A DNA stretch of 63,947 bases from Clostridia bacterium (GCA_017504795.1 JAFVQM010000009.1:1-63947); one strand, 5' to 3'. Positions 9,244 through 18,728 are shown, numbered from the stretch's first letter. Notes: generated by a model from the letters alone, not told the origin. Numbers and translations are program-made.

Positions 9244-10845
9244 TTAAAAGTTTAATTTTCCAGAAATTAGCATATCTAGTAGTTCTTTTAAGGACTTTCC
9301 CTTTATACTTTCTTTAATGTTTTTGAGTTTGTCTTCGATAATTTCGTCAAGCACTTTCATACCTAAAACTTCTACGGGGGCTTTATCGTCGGTTAATATA
9401 TAAGATGACGGCTCAACCATTTTCATTTTACTAGAAACCGTTTGCATTAGCGACCTTAACGGATAATCGCTAATAATTAGTTTGGCGTTTGTAATAAGCC
9501 TTTCTTTCACGTCGTAATCGTTTGATGCAAAAAGTTCTACGTTACCGCCAACGTCACACGTGTAAACGCTAGAAAAACAACTTCTAACCGTGCCTTCTAA
9601 GTAGTCGTTAATAGCGCCTTCGTTTTTCGAGCGCATATTCATATTGATAACCATAACCCCGTCTTTGTTTAGGTGGTTTTTAACGCTTGTGAAAAACTCG
9701 ATTGACGACATTTGAAAGGGAATCGTTATATCGCGGTAAGCGTCAACCAAAATAACGTCGTACTTATTTGTAGTTGCGTCCAAAAAGGCGCGCCCGTCTT
9801 CTTCATAGGTGGCAATTTCTTTGGGAAGATCAAAATACGTTTTAGCAATTTCTATAATTTTACCGTCTATCTCAACCCCGTCGATAGAAGAAACCTTAAA
9901 CCGCTTTAAGCACTCTTCGCCGTACGTTCCAGAGCCCAGCCCCAAAATGCAAATGGATATGGGCTTAGTTACACCGCCTGCCATAACGGGGCCTGCTAAG
10001 GCGTAGTCGTAATACCAGCCTGCAAGCGTGGAGTTTTTTCTTTTAATTGATTGAAAACTAAATAGTGCGTTTGTTGAAAATATGATTTTTTCGTCGTCTT
10101 CTTCAACTCGAAGATAGTTGTAAATTGATTCGCCCTCGTAAACTATATCGCTTTTCCAAAACGCCGTGCCTATCTTGTTTGAAAACAAGCCTAGTATAAG
10201 CGCGATTATAAAAATGACGATAGTTTTTACGATATGCCGTTTTTTGTATATAAAATAAATTAAACAAATTATATATAAAACGCTTGCAAAAACTACGAAA
10301 GTTAGCGTAGTGCCTATAGACGGAATAGTTACGAAAGTTGGTAAAAACGTTCCTATTATACTACCTATCGTGTTGCACGCTTCGATTATGCCCACCGTTT
10401 TACCGTTTTCGCTAATATCTTTAACGGCAAACTTTACAAGGTTTGGCGTAACCATACCCAAAACGAGTAGTGGAAACACGAAAACTAGTAAACACGATAT
10501 AAGCGACGCCCAAATCAGATAATTTTTAGTTACGAAAGTTGCAAGTATTAGCGCAACGCCCGAAATTACGAACTTGCCAAAAACGGGTATAAGCATCGTA
10601 AAAGTTGCCGCAGCAAACAGCCAACCGAATAGTTTTGACGGATTGTCGAACTTATCCGCCATTTTACCGCCTATAACGTTGCCTATTGCCATGGCTATCA
10701 TAATCGTTCCGATAATTATAGTCCACACGATTTGTGACGACGAAAAGTACGGAGCAAGCAGTCTTGACGCGCCAAGTTCAATCGCCATAACCGACGTTCC
10801 CGACAAAAACGCCGTAACGTAATATATCCACTTTTTATCTTTCAT
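9244..10845 (-). CDS. Membrane-anchored spermidine-synthase-like protein
   Basis: The 533-residue product begins with about seven hydrophobic segments (residues 1 to about 220) arranged as in the fused transporter-like/spermidine synthase proteins, followed by a Rossmann methyltransferase-like domain. In the latter, ICILGLGSGTYGEE near 268 is the nucleoside-binding glycine loop, VEIDGKIIEIA near 291 the ribose-binding acid, and DVILVDAYRD near 330 lies where spermidine synthases have their catalytic Asp. Polyamine transfer from decarboxylated SAM is the family's reaction, but many membrane-fused members have no proven substrate. Single gene with its own promoter; no speD was seen in the window. 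Confidence 0.8.
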   Translation of the reverse strand: MKDKKWIYYVTAFLSGTSVMAIELGASRLLAPYFSSSQIVWTIIIGTIMIAMAIGNVIGGKMADKFDNPSKLFGWLFAAATFTMLIPVFGKFVISGVALILATFVTKNYLIWASLISCLLVFVFPLLVLGMVTPNLVKFAVKDISENGKTVGIIEACNTIGSIIGTFLPTFVTIPSIGTTLTFVVFASVLYIICLIYFIYKKRHIVKTIVIFIIALILGLFSNKIGTAFWKSDIVYEGESIYNYLRVEEDDEKIIFSTNALFSFQSIKRKNSTLAGWYYDYALAGPVMAGGVTKPISICILGLGSGTYGEECLKRFKVSSIDGVEIDGKIIEIAKTYFDLPKEIATYEEDGRAFLDATTNKYDVILVDAYRDITIPFQMSSIEFFTSVKNHLNKDGVMVINMNMRSKNEGAINDYLEGTVRSCFSSVYTCDVGGNVELFASNDYDVKERLITNAKLIISDYPLRSLMQTVSSKMKMVEPSSYILTDDKAPVEVLGMKVLDEIIEDKLKNIKESIKGKSLKELLDMLISGKLNF

Positions 10846-10877
10846 AAAGTACCGCCTATTAGTAGTTTACGTTAAAT

Positions 10878-10906
10878 ATTTTATAATATATATAACTAAA
10901 AGTCAA
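10878..10906 (-). promoter_or_regulatory. Promoter of the spermidine-synthase-like gene
   Basis: On the minus strand TTGACT (10906-10901) and TAAAAT (10883-10878) are 17 bases apart, 33 bases before the ATG at 10845. Confidence 0.65.
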
Positions 10907-10910
10907 TATA

Positions 10911-10937
10911 AAAAAACGGCTCATAAAGAGCCGTTTT
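10911..10937 (-). terminator. Terminator of the uxa operon
   Basis: ACGGCTC / GAGCCGT stem with a five-base loop, A run on one side and T run on the other; it lies 13 bases past the uxaC stop and resembles the terminator at 9212. Confidence 0.88.
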
Positions 10938-10949
10938 TGTCTAATTTAT

Positions 10950-12308
10950 TTAGAAACCGAAATAAGATTTAGCGTTATAATAAGCGATACCTTTAACTAT
11001 TTTTTCAAGTGCTTTATAGTCGCTAGGGTACTCGCCGTCTTCAACCCATTTGCCTATTAAGTTACACATAATTCTTCTAAAATACTCGTGGCGTGGGTAA
11101 GATACGAAACTACGGCTATCAGTAAGCATACCAACGAACCTTGCTATCATACCAAGGTTAGAAAGCGCTTGCATTTGCGCTTCCATACCGTCGCGCTGGT
11201 CGTTGAACCACCAACCCGAACCGAACTGTATTTTGCCGGGGATTCCACCACCTTGGAAGTTGCCTAGCATAGTGCCTAAAACGTAGTTGTCTTTGGGGTT
11301 AAGAGTGTAGAGAATAGTCTTGGGTAAGCAGTCCTTTTCTTCAAGCATATTCATAAACTTAGAAAGATTTTCTGCAATGCATAAGTCGTTAATACTATCA
11401 AAGCCAACGTCCGCACCAAGTTTATTATACATCTTTTTGTTGTTGTTTCTAAGCGCGCCTATGTGAAGTTGCATAGTCCAGTTGAGTTCGCTATACTTTT
11501 GAGCACAAATTTTTAAGATGCTACACTTGAAAGCGTCAACTTCATCTTGCGATAAAACCCCGCCTTGCATAAATTTATCAAACGCCTTTTCCCCGTCGCC
11601 ATCGCTAAACGGAACGTATTCGAGTGCGTGGTCTGAAAGACGGCAACCATACTCGTTAAAGTACTCAATTCTATCTTCTATCCACTCAGTAAGCGCCTTA
11701 TAGGTCGATATTTTAATACTTTCTAGATACGGTTTGAAAGTAGGCTGGTCAATGTTAACCGCTTTATCGGGGCGGAAGGTAGGAAGAATTTTAGTAGAGA
11801 ACCCTTTAAGCGCTTTGTGGTATTCAAGGGTGTCGGCGGGGTCGTCAGTCGTGCAGATGATTTCTACGTTAGACATCTTTATTAAACCCTGCGCTTTATA
11901 CTCTTCTTTCTTCAAGCACTCGTTAACCGTATTCCAAATTTCTTCGCAGGTGTCTTCGTTTAAGGTTTTATCAATACCGAAGTATCTTTTAAGTTCAAGA
12001 TGCGTCCAGTGATACAAGGGGTTGCCGATTAAAAGGGGCATGGTTTCAGCGAACTTTTTGAACTTCTCATAATCGTCTTTTCCGCCCGTTATATACTCTT
12101 CGTCAACACCGTTAGTTCTCATTTGACGCCACTTGTAATGGTCACCGCCAAGGAATAAATCAAAAGCGTTTTTGAACTGGTAGTTTTCAGCAATCATCTT
12201 GGGGTTTAAGTGGCAATGATAGTCGATAATCGGCAAGTCTTTTACCATATCGTAAAGTTTTTTAGCCGTTTCGGTTTTAAGCATAAAATTGTCGTTAATA
12301 AAACTCAT
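10950..12308 (-). CDS. uxaC: Uronate isomerase (glucuronate/galacturonate isomerase)
   Basis: Converts D-glucuronate to fructuronate and D-galacturonate to tagaturonate. The 452-residue metal hydrolase-fold protein has the N-terminal metal motif DYHCHLNP at about 29-36 and the family features of UxaC, such as QLHIGALRNNN near 285 and SDGDG near 231. It overlaps the uxaA stop by 4 bases and is the last gene of uxaB-uxaA-uxaC. With only UxaB as reductase in view, galacturonate is the more probable substrate. Confidence 0.95.
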   Translation of the reverse strand: MSFINDNFMLKTETAKKLYDMVKDLPIIDYHCHLNPKMIAENYQFKNAFDLFLGGDHYKWRQMRTNGVDEEYITGGKDDYEKFKKFAETMPLLIGNPLYHWTHLELKRYFGIDKTLNEDTCEEIWNTVNECLKKEEYKAQGLIKMSNVEIICTTDDPADTLEYHKALKGFSTKILPTFRPDKAVNIDQPTFKPYLESIKISTYKALTEWIEDRIEYFNEYGCRLSDHALEYVPFSDGDGEKAFDKFMQGGVLSQDEVDAFKCSILKICAQKYSELNWTMQLHIGALRNNNKKMYNKLGADVGFDSINDLCIAENLSKFMNMLEEKDCLPKTILYTLNPKDNYVLGTMLGNFQGGGIPGKIQFGSGWWFNDQRDGMEAQMQALSNLGMIARFVGMLTDSRSFVSYPRHEYFRRIMCNLIGKWVEDGEYPSDYKALEKIVKGIAYYNAKSYFGF

Positions 12309-13675
12309 AGGGTAACACCATCCTTAAATATTGATATTTCGCGGTAGCCGTTAACTTCGTTTTTAGTTTGTTTTCCGCTCGCTACTTCTATAATATAATC
12401 AAAAAGTTCGTCCGTCAAGAGATTTCCGTCTAGAACGGGGCTTGCATCAAAATCAATCCAACCGCTTTTTCTAACCGCTAAAGCGTGATTAGTTGCAATT
12501 TTTACCGTGGGAACGGGCGCGCCGACGGGCGTACCGCGACCGGTAGTAAATAAAATTATATGAACGCCACACGCCATAAGGTTAGTGATAGCGACGATAT
12601 CGTTGCCAGGGCCGTTTAATAATGATAAGCCGTTCTTAGTCAAAACGTCACCGTAACTTAAAACGTCAACCACCTTAGAAAGCCCACCCTTTTGAATACA
12701 GCCGAGCGACTTTTCTTCTAGCGTAGTGATACCGCCTTTTTTGTTGCCGGGCGACGGGTTTTCATAAATAACTTGGTTGTGCCTTGTGTAGTAGTCCTTA
12801 AAATCGTTGATGAGCGAAACGGTTTTATCAAAAATTTCTTTTGACTCGGCGCGCTTCATAAGTAAATGCTCCGCACCGAACATTTCGGGAACTTCGGTAA
12901 GTACGCAACTACCGCCCATTGAAATAAGTTTATCAGAAAGCCTACCAACTAGCGGGTTTGCGGTTATGCCACTATACCCGTCGCTACCACCGCATTTAAG
13001 CCCAAGTTTGAGTTTTGAAACGGGAATAGGTTGGCGGGTGAACTTGCTAGCGTACGCTTGAAGTTCTTTAACGAGTTTAACGCCTTCACCTACGTCGTCA
13101 CTATAATCTTGCGCGTTCAAAAATTTAACTCTATCGGGGTTGTAAGCGCCAAGTACTTTTTTGAAAACGTCAATATTATTATTTTCACAACCCAAGCCGA
13201 GAACGAGTACACCGCCTGCGTTTGGGTGGTTAACCATACCTTTTAGAATTTTTTGGGTAAGTTCTTGGTCGTCACCAAGTTGCGAACAGCCAAACGGGTG
13301 TGGAAAATGTAGCGCCCCCGTTTTATTTGCAATTTGTTCGGCAACCTTGTTTATACAGCCAACGGTGTTTACGATCCACACGTCGTTTCTAATGCCGATA
13401 GATTTGTCTTCACGGATATATCCCATAAAAGTTTTATCGCTAGACACTTTGGGAATATCGTAAAACTCAGGCTCGTATTTATATGAAATATTGCCCGATA
13501 GGTTGGTTTTTAGGTTGTGCGAGTGAACGTGCTCGCCCGCACTTATATCTTTGGTGGCGTGCCCGATAGGGTTGCCGTACTTGATAACGTTTTCGCCTTT
13601 TTTAATATCGCAAAGGGCGTATTTATGCCCGTCGCTCAAATTGACTTCAACGTTGTCGAGTTTATTTATTAACAT
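12305..13675 (-). CDS. uxaA: Altronate dehydratase
   Basis: Dehydrates D-altronate to 2-keto-3-deoxygluconate. The 456-residue chain holds the N-terminal SAF-like domain (to about residue 90) and the large C-terminal UxaA domain, with GCSQLGDD near 127, LGLKCGGSDGYSG near 222 and TTGRGTPVGAPV near 376. The ATG at 13675 was preferred over the upstream ATG at 13696 because GAGG sits properly before it; this leaves a 14-base overlap with uxaB. Confidence 0.94.
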   Translation of the reverse strand: MLINKLDNVEVNLSDGHKYALCDIKKGENVIKYGNPIGHATKDISAGEHVHSHNLKTNLSGNISYKYEPEFYDIPKVSSDKTFMGYIREDKSIGIRNDVWIVNTVGCINKVAEQIANKTGALHFPHPFGCSQLGDDQELTQKILKGMVNHPNAGGVLVLGLGCENNNIDVFKKVLGAYNPDRVKFLNAQDYSDDVGEGVKLVKELQAYASKFTRQPIPVSKLKLGLKCGGSDGYSGITANPLVGRLSDKLISMGGSCVLTEVPEMFGAEHLLMKRAESKEIFDKTVSLINDFKDYYTRHNQVIYENPSPGNKKGGITTLEEKSLGCIQKGGLSKVVDVLSYGDVLTKNGLSLLNGPGNDIVAITNLMACGVHIILFTTGRGTPVGAPVPTVKIATNHALAVRKSGWIDFDASPVLDGNLLTDELFDYIIEVASGKQTKNEVNGYREISIFKDGVTL

Positions 13676-14951
13676 ATTTTGAAACCTCGCTTTCAAGGAA
13701 AGATAAATCTTCGCCCCAAAGTTTTTCGTTTGCTAAAATTTCTTTAACGCTAGCCGACTTCATAAATGAAGTTACGTCTTTATCGTCGTTTGTCATATCG
13801 GTTTTATAAAAATCAATGAGTTTTGCAAACGAGAAAATTAAGGTGTTTGGCATCTTGTTATAGCGCTTTATATATTCGAGTATCGAAGGTAAAACTCTAA
13901 CTTTGAACTTGCTAACCGAGTTGAGCGCGATAGACGATAAGTAGTGTTTAATATACGGGTTTGCAAATCTTTCGATAACGCCCTCGGCGTACTCAACGAG
14001 TTCGTCCTTAGGTAGGTCAAGGGTAGGAATAATTTCGTCAAACACGCAAGCGCGTACGTGCGCGCACATCTTTTCATCATCAATACAACTCTTTACCGTA
14101 TCAAACCCTGAAAGGAGCGCGTAGGGAACAAGCGAAGTGTGAGCGCCGTTTAATATTCTAACCTTTCTAGTCCTATACATATTGAGTTTGTCTTTTGTAA
14201 CTATAACGTTAAGTCCTGCCGACTTAAAGGGGAGTTCCTTTTCGATATCGGCATTGCACTCGATAACCCAAAGGTGGAAATACTCGGAAGTGTTAACCAT
14301 ATTGTCTTCGTAGCCAAGACCTAAATCTTCGCCACGCGGATATCCCGTGTTAATGCGGTCAACCAAGGTGTTTGCAAACACGTTGTCATTTTCTATCCAC
14401 GCCTTAAAGCCGTCGCCTAAATTCCAAAGGTCGGCGTACTGTAAAACGCATTTTTTAAGGTTGTCACCATTTCTGTCGATAAGTTCGCAAGGAAGAAGTA
14501 TAAAGCCTTTAAGCCCTAAATCGTATCTTCTCTTTAATAAAAGAGTAAGTTTAGCAGGGAAGGTTTTGGGCGGAACGTCAGTCATTTTATCTTCGGTTTC
14601 AAACACGATACCAGCCTCGGTAGTGTTAGAAACGATAAATCTCATATCGGGGTTTTCGGCAAGTTTTAAGTACTCGTCAAAATCGTCGTACGGTTTAACG
14701 CAACGCGAAATAACGTCAATTATAGATTTTTCAACGCCTTCAACACCGCGGATAACGTGCGTGTATACGCAGTTTTGTTTTTCGAGCATATCGCACATAC
14801 CTTGCGCTATGGGTTGAACTACTACCACGCTACCGTCAAAACTGCCGTTGTCGTTAAGTTTTTGTATCATCCAGTCAACGAAACCGCGTAAAAATCCGCC
14901 TTCGCCAAACTGTATAATTCTTTCAGGTCTAATTTTCTTTTCAAAATTCAT
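13662..14951 (-). CDS. uxaB: Tagaturonate reductase (altronate oxidoreductase)
   Basis: NADH-linked reduction of tagaturonate to altronate. The 429-residue protein is of the mannitol-dehydrogenase/fructuronate-reductase family: FGEGGFLRGFVDWM near residue 16 is the nucleotide-binding start, and KVRILNGAHTS near 267 holds the catalytic Lys-Asn-His set. First gene of the uxa operon; GGAGGC precedes its start. The divergent AraC gene at 15080 is the likely regulator. Confidence 0.93.
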   Translation of the reverse strand: MNFEKKIRPERIIQFGEGGFLRGFVDWMIQKLNDNGSFDGSVVVVQPIAQGMCDMLEKQNCVYTHVIRGVEGVEKSIIDVISRCVKPYDDFDEYLKLAENPDMRFIVSNTTEAGIVFETEDKMTDVPPKTFPAKLTLLLKRRYDLGLKGFILLPCELIDRNGDNLKKCVLQYADLWNLGDGFKAWIENDNVFANTLVDRINTGYPRGEDLGLGYEDNMVNTSEYFHLWVIECNADIEKELPFKSAGLNVIVTKDKLNMYRTRKVRILNGAHTSLVPYALLSGFDTVKSCIDDEKMCAHVRACVFDEIIPTLDLPKDELVEYAEGVIERFANPYIKHYLSSIALNSVSKFKVRVLPSILEYIKRYNKMPNTLIFSFAKLIDFYKTDMTNDDKDVTSFMKSASVKEILANEKLWGEDLSFLESEVSKYVNK

Positions 14952-15079
14952 AATATGCCTCCTTAAAGCATTTACTTTTAAGATAATTATACATCAAAAC
15001 AACCTTAATTTCCTTAAAATGCTTGATGTTTTTACGCAAAAATCTTGATTTTTTTGACATTTAATCGTATACTTATATT
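14952..15079. promoter_or_regulatory. Divergent uxaB / araC-type control region
   Basis: On the minus strand TATAAT is present (14991-14986) without a good -35 box, as is usual for an activator-dependent promoter. On the plus strand TTGACA (15054-15059) and TATTAT (15076-15081) are 16 apart. CCTTAAA occurs twice, at about 14961 and 15012, and might mark a regulator site; this is only a suggestion. Confidence 0.5.
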
Positions 15080-15871
15080 ATGATAGAAGAATTTTATTTT
15101 GATAAGTCAAGCAATGTAAAAGGCAGTAAAAGTTTAAGCCACTACCACAGTTTTTTAGAAATATACTATATGAAAGAAGGTAGTTGCAAGTACTTTATTG
15201 ACGATAAGTCCTATCTCGTTCGAGCTGGCGACTTGGTTATGATACCGTCTGGCGTTATACACAAAACCAACTACGATAGCCCAACGCACGTAAGGTGGCT
15301 AATAAATTGTTCAAACGAGTACGTTCCTAAGTCGCTACAAGATATAATTAGCAATATGACAAGGCTTTATAAGCGTTCAAAACTCACCGAAGAGTGCGAA
15401 GTTATTATGACGAAAATTGAGCGCGAATACTCTCGGCAAGACGAGTTTTCTAGCGAAGCGTTAAAAGGTTTTATATACGGTTTGCTTTTTTTACTGTTTA
15501 GAAATTGCGAAAATCAAGAGCAAGCGGTTTATTCAAGCCCACTTATTCAAAGGGTAATATTATATCTTAAAGAAAATTTAGGCGGAGAAATTTCGCTTAG
15601 CCGTACTGCGGAAAAATTTGGGGTTAGCGATGAGCATCTATCTCGAACTTTCAAAAAGCAAACGGGTTTTGGGTTTTCAGAATACCTAAATATTATAAGA
15701 CTACAAAAAGCACTTAATATGTTGAAAAACGAGCCTGGTAAATCGGTAAACGAAGTAGCCTTTATTTGTGGATTTAACGATAGTAATTATTTTTCCTATA
15801 AATTTACTAAGGCGTACGGCGTTTCGCCACGCTCGATAAAAAAATTAAAAAAAGTTGTTAAAAATCGTTGA
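15080..15871 (+). CDS. AraC-family regulator, probable activator of the uxa operon
   Basis: 263 residues: an N-terminal cupin sugar-sensing domain (SHYHSFLEIYYMKEG near 20-34, GDLVMIPSGVIHKT near 51-64) and a C-terminal double helix-turn-helix (about 160-263; SRTAEKFGVSDEHLSRTFKK, then CGFNDSNYFSYKFTKAYGVSP). It is transcribed away from uxaB, so control of hexuronate use is inferred from position. No Shine-Dalgarno sequence precedes the ATG and the best -10 box reaches the start codon, so the start may lie further in, or the message may be leaderless. Confidence 0.82.
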   Translation: MIEEFYFDKSSNVKGSKSLSHYHSFLEIYYMKEGSCKYFIDDKSYLVRAGDLVMIPSGVIHKTNYDSPTHVRWLINCSNEYVPKSLQDIISNMTRLYKRSKLTEECEVIMTKIEREYSRQDEFSSEALKGFIYGLLFLLFRNCENQEQAVYSSPLIQRVILYLKENLGGEISLSRTAEKFGVSDEHLSRTFKKQTGFGFSEYLNIIRLQKALNMLKNEPGKSVNEVAFICGFNDSNYFSYKFTKAYGVSPRSIKKLKKVVKNR

Positions 15872-15896
15872 CAAAGAAAAATCATGGTGCTACAAT
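15868..15896 (+). promoter_or_regulatory. Promoter of the Ile T-box unit
   Basis: TTGACA at 15868-15873 and TACAAT at 15891-15896, 17 bases apart. The -35 box overlaps the stop codon of the AraC gene. Confidence 0.85.
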
Positions 15897-15902
15897 AGGC
15901 TC

Positions 15903-16180
15903 AAATTAAATAACTTAAATTTCAAAAACTGTGACGAAGACTGGCTAAGTAGGAGTTTTCAGAGAGTCGGCGGGTGGTGTGAGCCGATAACGAGTATTTA
16001 CAACCTATCCCTTCTGAGTTGAAGGTGTGAATTATAGTAACGCCTTTCGTGACTTCTGCGTTAACGAATAGGAATTGTTGGATTCCAAAGTGGCAACTAG
16101 TTTAGTTGCAATTTGAGTGGTACCGCGAGTATATTTACCCGTCTCAAAACAAAAATTTTTGTTTTGAGATTTTTTTTTAC
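15903..16180 (+). ncRNA. T-box leader, specifier AUC (isoleucine)
   Basis: Hallmarks seen: AGAGAG bulge followed by the apical TCGGC...GCCGA hairpin with a GGTGGTGTGA-type loop (15961-15988), the T-box GTGGTACCGCG at 16117-16127, and a terminator at 16142-16178. The specifier was read from the base of stem I: AAC + TGTGAC + GAAG on the 5' side pairs as GAAG/CTTC and AAC/GTT around a K-turn, giving codon AUC at 16007-16009, one base before the CTTC arm. This is the same layout as the well-known glyQS leader. TGGT in the T-box fits a tRNA with discriminator A, as tRNA-Ile has. Ile starvation should switch on the gene at 16213. Confidence 0.85.
16142..16178 (+). terminator. Terminator of the Ile T-box leader
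   Basis: A fourteen-base perfect inverted repeat (TCTCAAAACAAAAA and its complement) followed by nine T. It competes with the antiterminator containing the T-box sequence. Confidence 0.88.
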
Positions 16181-16212
16181 AAAAATAAAATTCCTTAAAG
16201 GGGGTTAAAAAT

Positions 16213-18480
16213 ATGAATACTAACAACACTTTATCAAGGCTTTCAGAGATAGCAACGAGAATAAAAGAACTCAGAACTATATTAGATTATTCTGTTTACT
16301 ATATGGCTGAAAAAACCGAAGTTTCCCAAGAAAAGTACCGCGAATACGAAAGCGGAACGGTAGATATTCCGTTCACTTTTATACATAAATGCGCGCTTGT
16401 TTTCGGCGTTGAAATGACCGAACTTTTAGAAGGTAGCACTGCAAAACTTTCAACGTATACGGTAACTAGAAAGGGAGCAGGGCAAAAGACGGCGAAGGAA
16501 GACGGTATTGATATTGCTAACCTTGCACCCAAGTTCAAAGATAAACTTGCCGAGCCTTACTACGTTACTTACGAATACTCGCAGGCGCAACAAAATAAAC
16601 CTATACATTTAACAACCCACTCAGGTCAAGAATTCGACCTTGTGTTAAAGGGTAGTTTGAAAGTTCAAGTAGGCGAACACGTTGAAGTTTTACAAGAAGG
16701 CGACAGTATTTATTACAATTCGTCTACCCCTCACGGTATGATAGCGATAGGCGGTGAAAGTTGTACCTTCGTTGCGGTGGTAATGTCTGGCGACCGCACG
16801 GCTGAAACGGTTGTTAGAAAGAGCGTTATGTCGGCTAAAAAGTCCGAAAAACTCGTATGCGAAAAGTTCGTAGTTCCCACCGAAAACGAAAACGGCGAAC
16901 TTCTCGATATTAAGTTCAAAAACACGGATACCTTTAACTTCGGCTTTGATATAGTTGACGAGATTGCAAATCGCTATCCCGATAAACTTGCAATGCTCCA
17001 CCTTGATAAAAATAAAAACGAACGCCGTTTTACTTTTAAGGATATAAAAAGGGCGTCAAACCAAGTGGCAAACTACTTTACGTCACTCGGCATCAAGCGT
17101 GGCGATAAAGTTATGCTAGTGTTAAAGCGCCACTACCAGTTTTGGTTCTCAATGGTAGCGCTCCACAAACTCGGCGCGGTTGCAATACCAGCAACTAACC
17201 AACTTAAAGAGCACGATTTCGAGTATAGATACAACTCGGCTGGCGTAAAAGCAATCGTATGTACCGCCGACGGCGATACTTTTAAGTACGCTCAAAGCGC
17301 GGCTAAAAAATGCCCCCAAGTTGAAAAACTTATAATGGTTGGCGGGGCAAGAGAAGGCTGGCACGATTTCGATAAAGAATACGCACTTTTCTCGGGAAAA
17401 TTCGAGCGTTCCAAAGATTCTTCTTGCGGTGACGATACGGCGCTTATGTTCTTTACGTCAGGCACGACGGGAAACCCCAAAATGGCGGCTCATAAGCACA
17501 CGTACGCGCTCGGTCATTTCGTAACGGCAAAGTACTGGCACTGTTGCGAGCGTGACGGGCTTCACCTTACCATATCCGACACGGGTTGGGGTAAATCGTT
17601 ATGGGGAAAACTCTACGGTCAATGGCTTTGCGAGGGCGCAGTTTTCGTTTACGACTTTGATAAGTTTGACGAAAACGACATACTTCCGATGTTTGCAAAA
17701 TACAACATCACCACTTTCTGCGCTCCACCTACTATGCTTAGAATGCTTATCCGTGGTGACTTATCTAAGTTCGACTTATCGTCAATTCACCATATGACTA
17801 CGGCAGGCGAGGCATTAAACCCAGAAGTATTCAAGCAGTTCAAAGAAGCAACGGGGCTTGAAATTATGGAAGGCTTTGGTCAAACCGAAACTACGCTTGC
17901 AATTGCAAACCTTTACGGCACTACGCCTAAAATCGGCGCTATGGGTAAAGCAAGCCCGCAGTTTGACGTGGATATCGTAGATGCTGACGGCAACACCGTT
18001 GCCCCCGGCGAAGTAGGCGAAATTGTAATTCATACCGACAAAGAAGTTCCTTGCGGACTTTTCAAAGAATATTATCTTGACGAAGTTAAGACCAAAGAAG
18101 CGTGGCACGACGGGGTTTATCACACCGGCGACACTGCTTGGCGAGATGAAGACGGGTATTTCTGGTACGTCGGCCGTGTTGACGACGTTATAAAGTCTTC
18201 TGGCTATCGTATAGGGCCTTTCGAAATCGAATCTGTAATAATGGAACTTCCTTACGTTTTAGAGTGTGGTGTTTCCGCCGTTCCCGACGAAGTTCGCGGT
18301 CAAGTAGTAAAGGCAAGTATCGTGCTTACTAAGGGCACCGAGCCTAGCGAAGTACTTAAAAAAGAAATTCAAAAATACGTTAAAGACCACACCGCGCCTT
18401 ACAAATATCCAAGAGTGGTTGTGTTTAGAGACGAACTTCCTAAAACTATAAGCGGTAAAATCCAACGTAACAAGTTATAA
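16213..18480 (+). CDS. HTH-cupin-acyl-CoA synthetase fusion (Ile T-box controlled)
   Basis: A 755-residue three-part protein. Residues about 8-68 form an XRE-type helix-turn-helix; about 115-190 a cupin barrel (LTTHSGQEFDLVLKGSLKV, GDSIYYNSSTPHG); about 240-755 an AMP-forming acyl-CoA synthetase of the medium-chain type, with FFTSGTTGNPKMAAH near 412, GFGQTETT near 552, YHTGDTAWRDEDGYFWYVGR near 636 and the C-terminal catalytic lysine in SGKIQRNKL. All catalytic motifs look intact. ATP, a carboxylic acid and CoA give acyl-CoA. Because its leader reads Ile, 2-methylbutyrate (or propionate) is the inferred substrate. AAGGGGG precedes the ATG. Why a ligase carries a PuuR-like HTH-cupin unit is unknown; it may sense an acid or acyl-CoA and bind DNA or simply regulate the enzyme. 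Confidence 0.88.
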   Translation: MNTNNTLSRLSEIATRIKELRTILDYSVYYMAEKTEVSQEKYREYESGTVDIPFTFIHKCALVFGVEMTELLEGSTAKLSTYTVTRKGAGQKTAKEDGIDIANLAPKFKDKLAEPYYVTYEYSQAQQNKPIHLTTHSGQEFDLVLKGSLKVQVGEHVEVLQEGDSIYYNSSTPHGMIAIGGESCTFVAVVMSGDRTAETVVRKSVMSAKKSEKLVCEKFVVPTENENGELLDIKFKNTDTFNFGFDIVDEIANRYPDKLAMLHLDKNKNERRFTFKDIKRASNQVANYFTSLGIKRGDKVMLVLKRHYQFWFSMVALHKLGAVAIPATNQLKEHDFEYRYNSAGVKAIVCTADGDTFKYAQSAAKKCPQVEKLIMVGGAREGWHDFDKEYALFSGKFERSKDSSCGDDTALMFFTSGTTGNPKMAAHKHTYALGHFVTAKYWHCCERDGLHLTISDTGWGKSLWGKLYGQWLCEGAVFVYDFDKFDENDILPMFAKYNITTFCAPPTMLRMLIRGDLSKFDLSSIHHMTTAGEALNPEVFKQFKEATGLEIMEGFGQTETTLAIANLYGTTPKIGAMGKASPQFDVDIVDADGNTVAPGEVGEIVIHTDKEVPCGLFKEYYLDEVKTKEAWHDGVYHTGDTAWRDEDGYFWYVGRVDDVIKSSGYRIGPFEIESVIMELPYVLECGVSAVPDEVRGQVVKASIVLTKGTEPSEVLKKEIQKYVKDHTAPYKYPRVVVFRDELPKTISGKIQRNKL

Positions 18481-18650
18481 ACGGCGCAATACTTCGTTTC
18501 TGCCGTCGCCGTGTGTCTGCAATGACCAACAAGGTCTATTGCAACCACTCGTCTAGGCGAGCCTTGTCTTGCTTGTTTCTAACTCGTTACATATATTGTA
18601 ATAGGCTTTGAGTACAAATTGCCTTGTCTTGCTTGTTTCTAACTCGTTTC
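18481..18650 (+). repeat. Intergenic structured repeat, copy 1
   Basis: Begins right after the acyl-CoA synthetase stop. Core hairpin TGCAAT-GACC-AACAA-GGTC-T-ATTGCA at about 18518-18544, then a CTCGTCTAGGCGAG hairpin and the tail GAGCCTTGTCTTGC. A 28-base stretch at 18561-18588 is repeated exactly at 18621-18648. Related copies lie at 21349, 25893, 27504, 36990 and 37165. No coding potential was seen. Confidence 0.8.
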
Positions 18651-18728
18651 TTATGCGAAAAATCGAGAAAATAACTTTAATTCGTTTTTTACGTAAGAAA
18701 TAAAACTTGTAAAAACACTTAAAAATCG

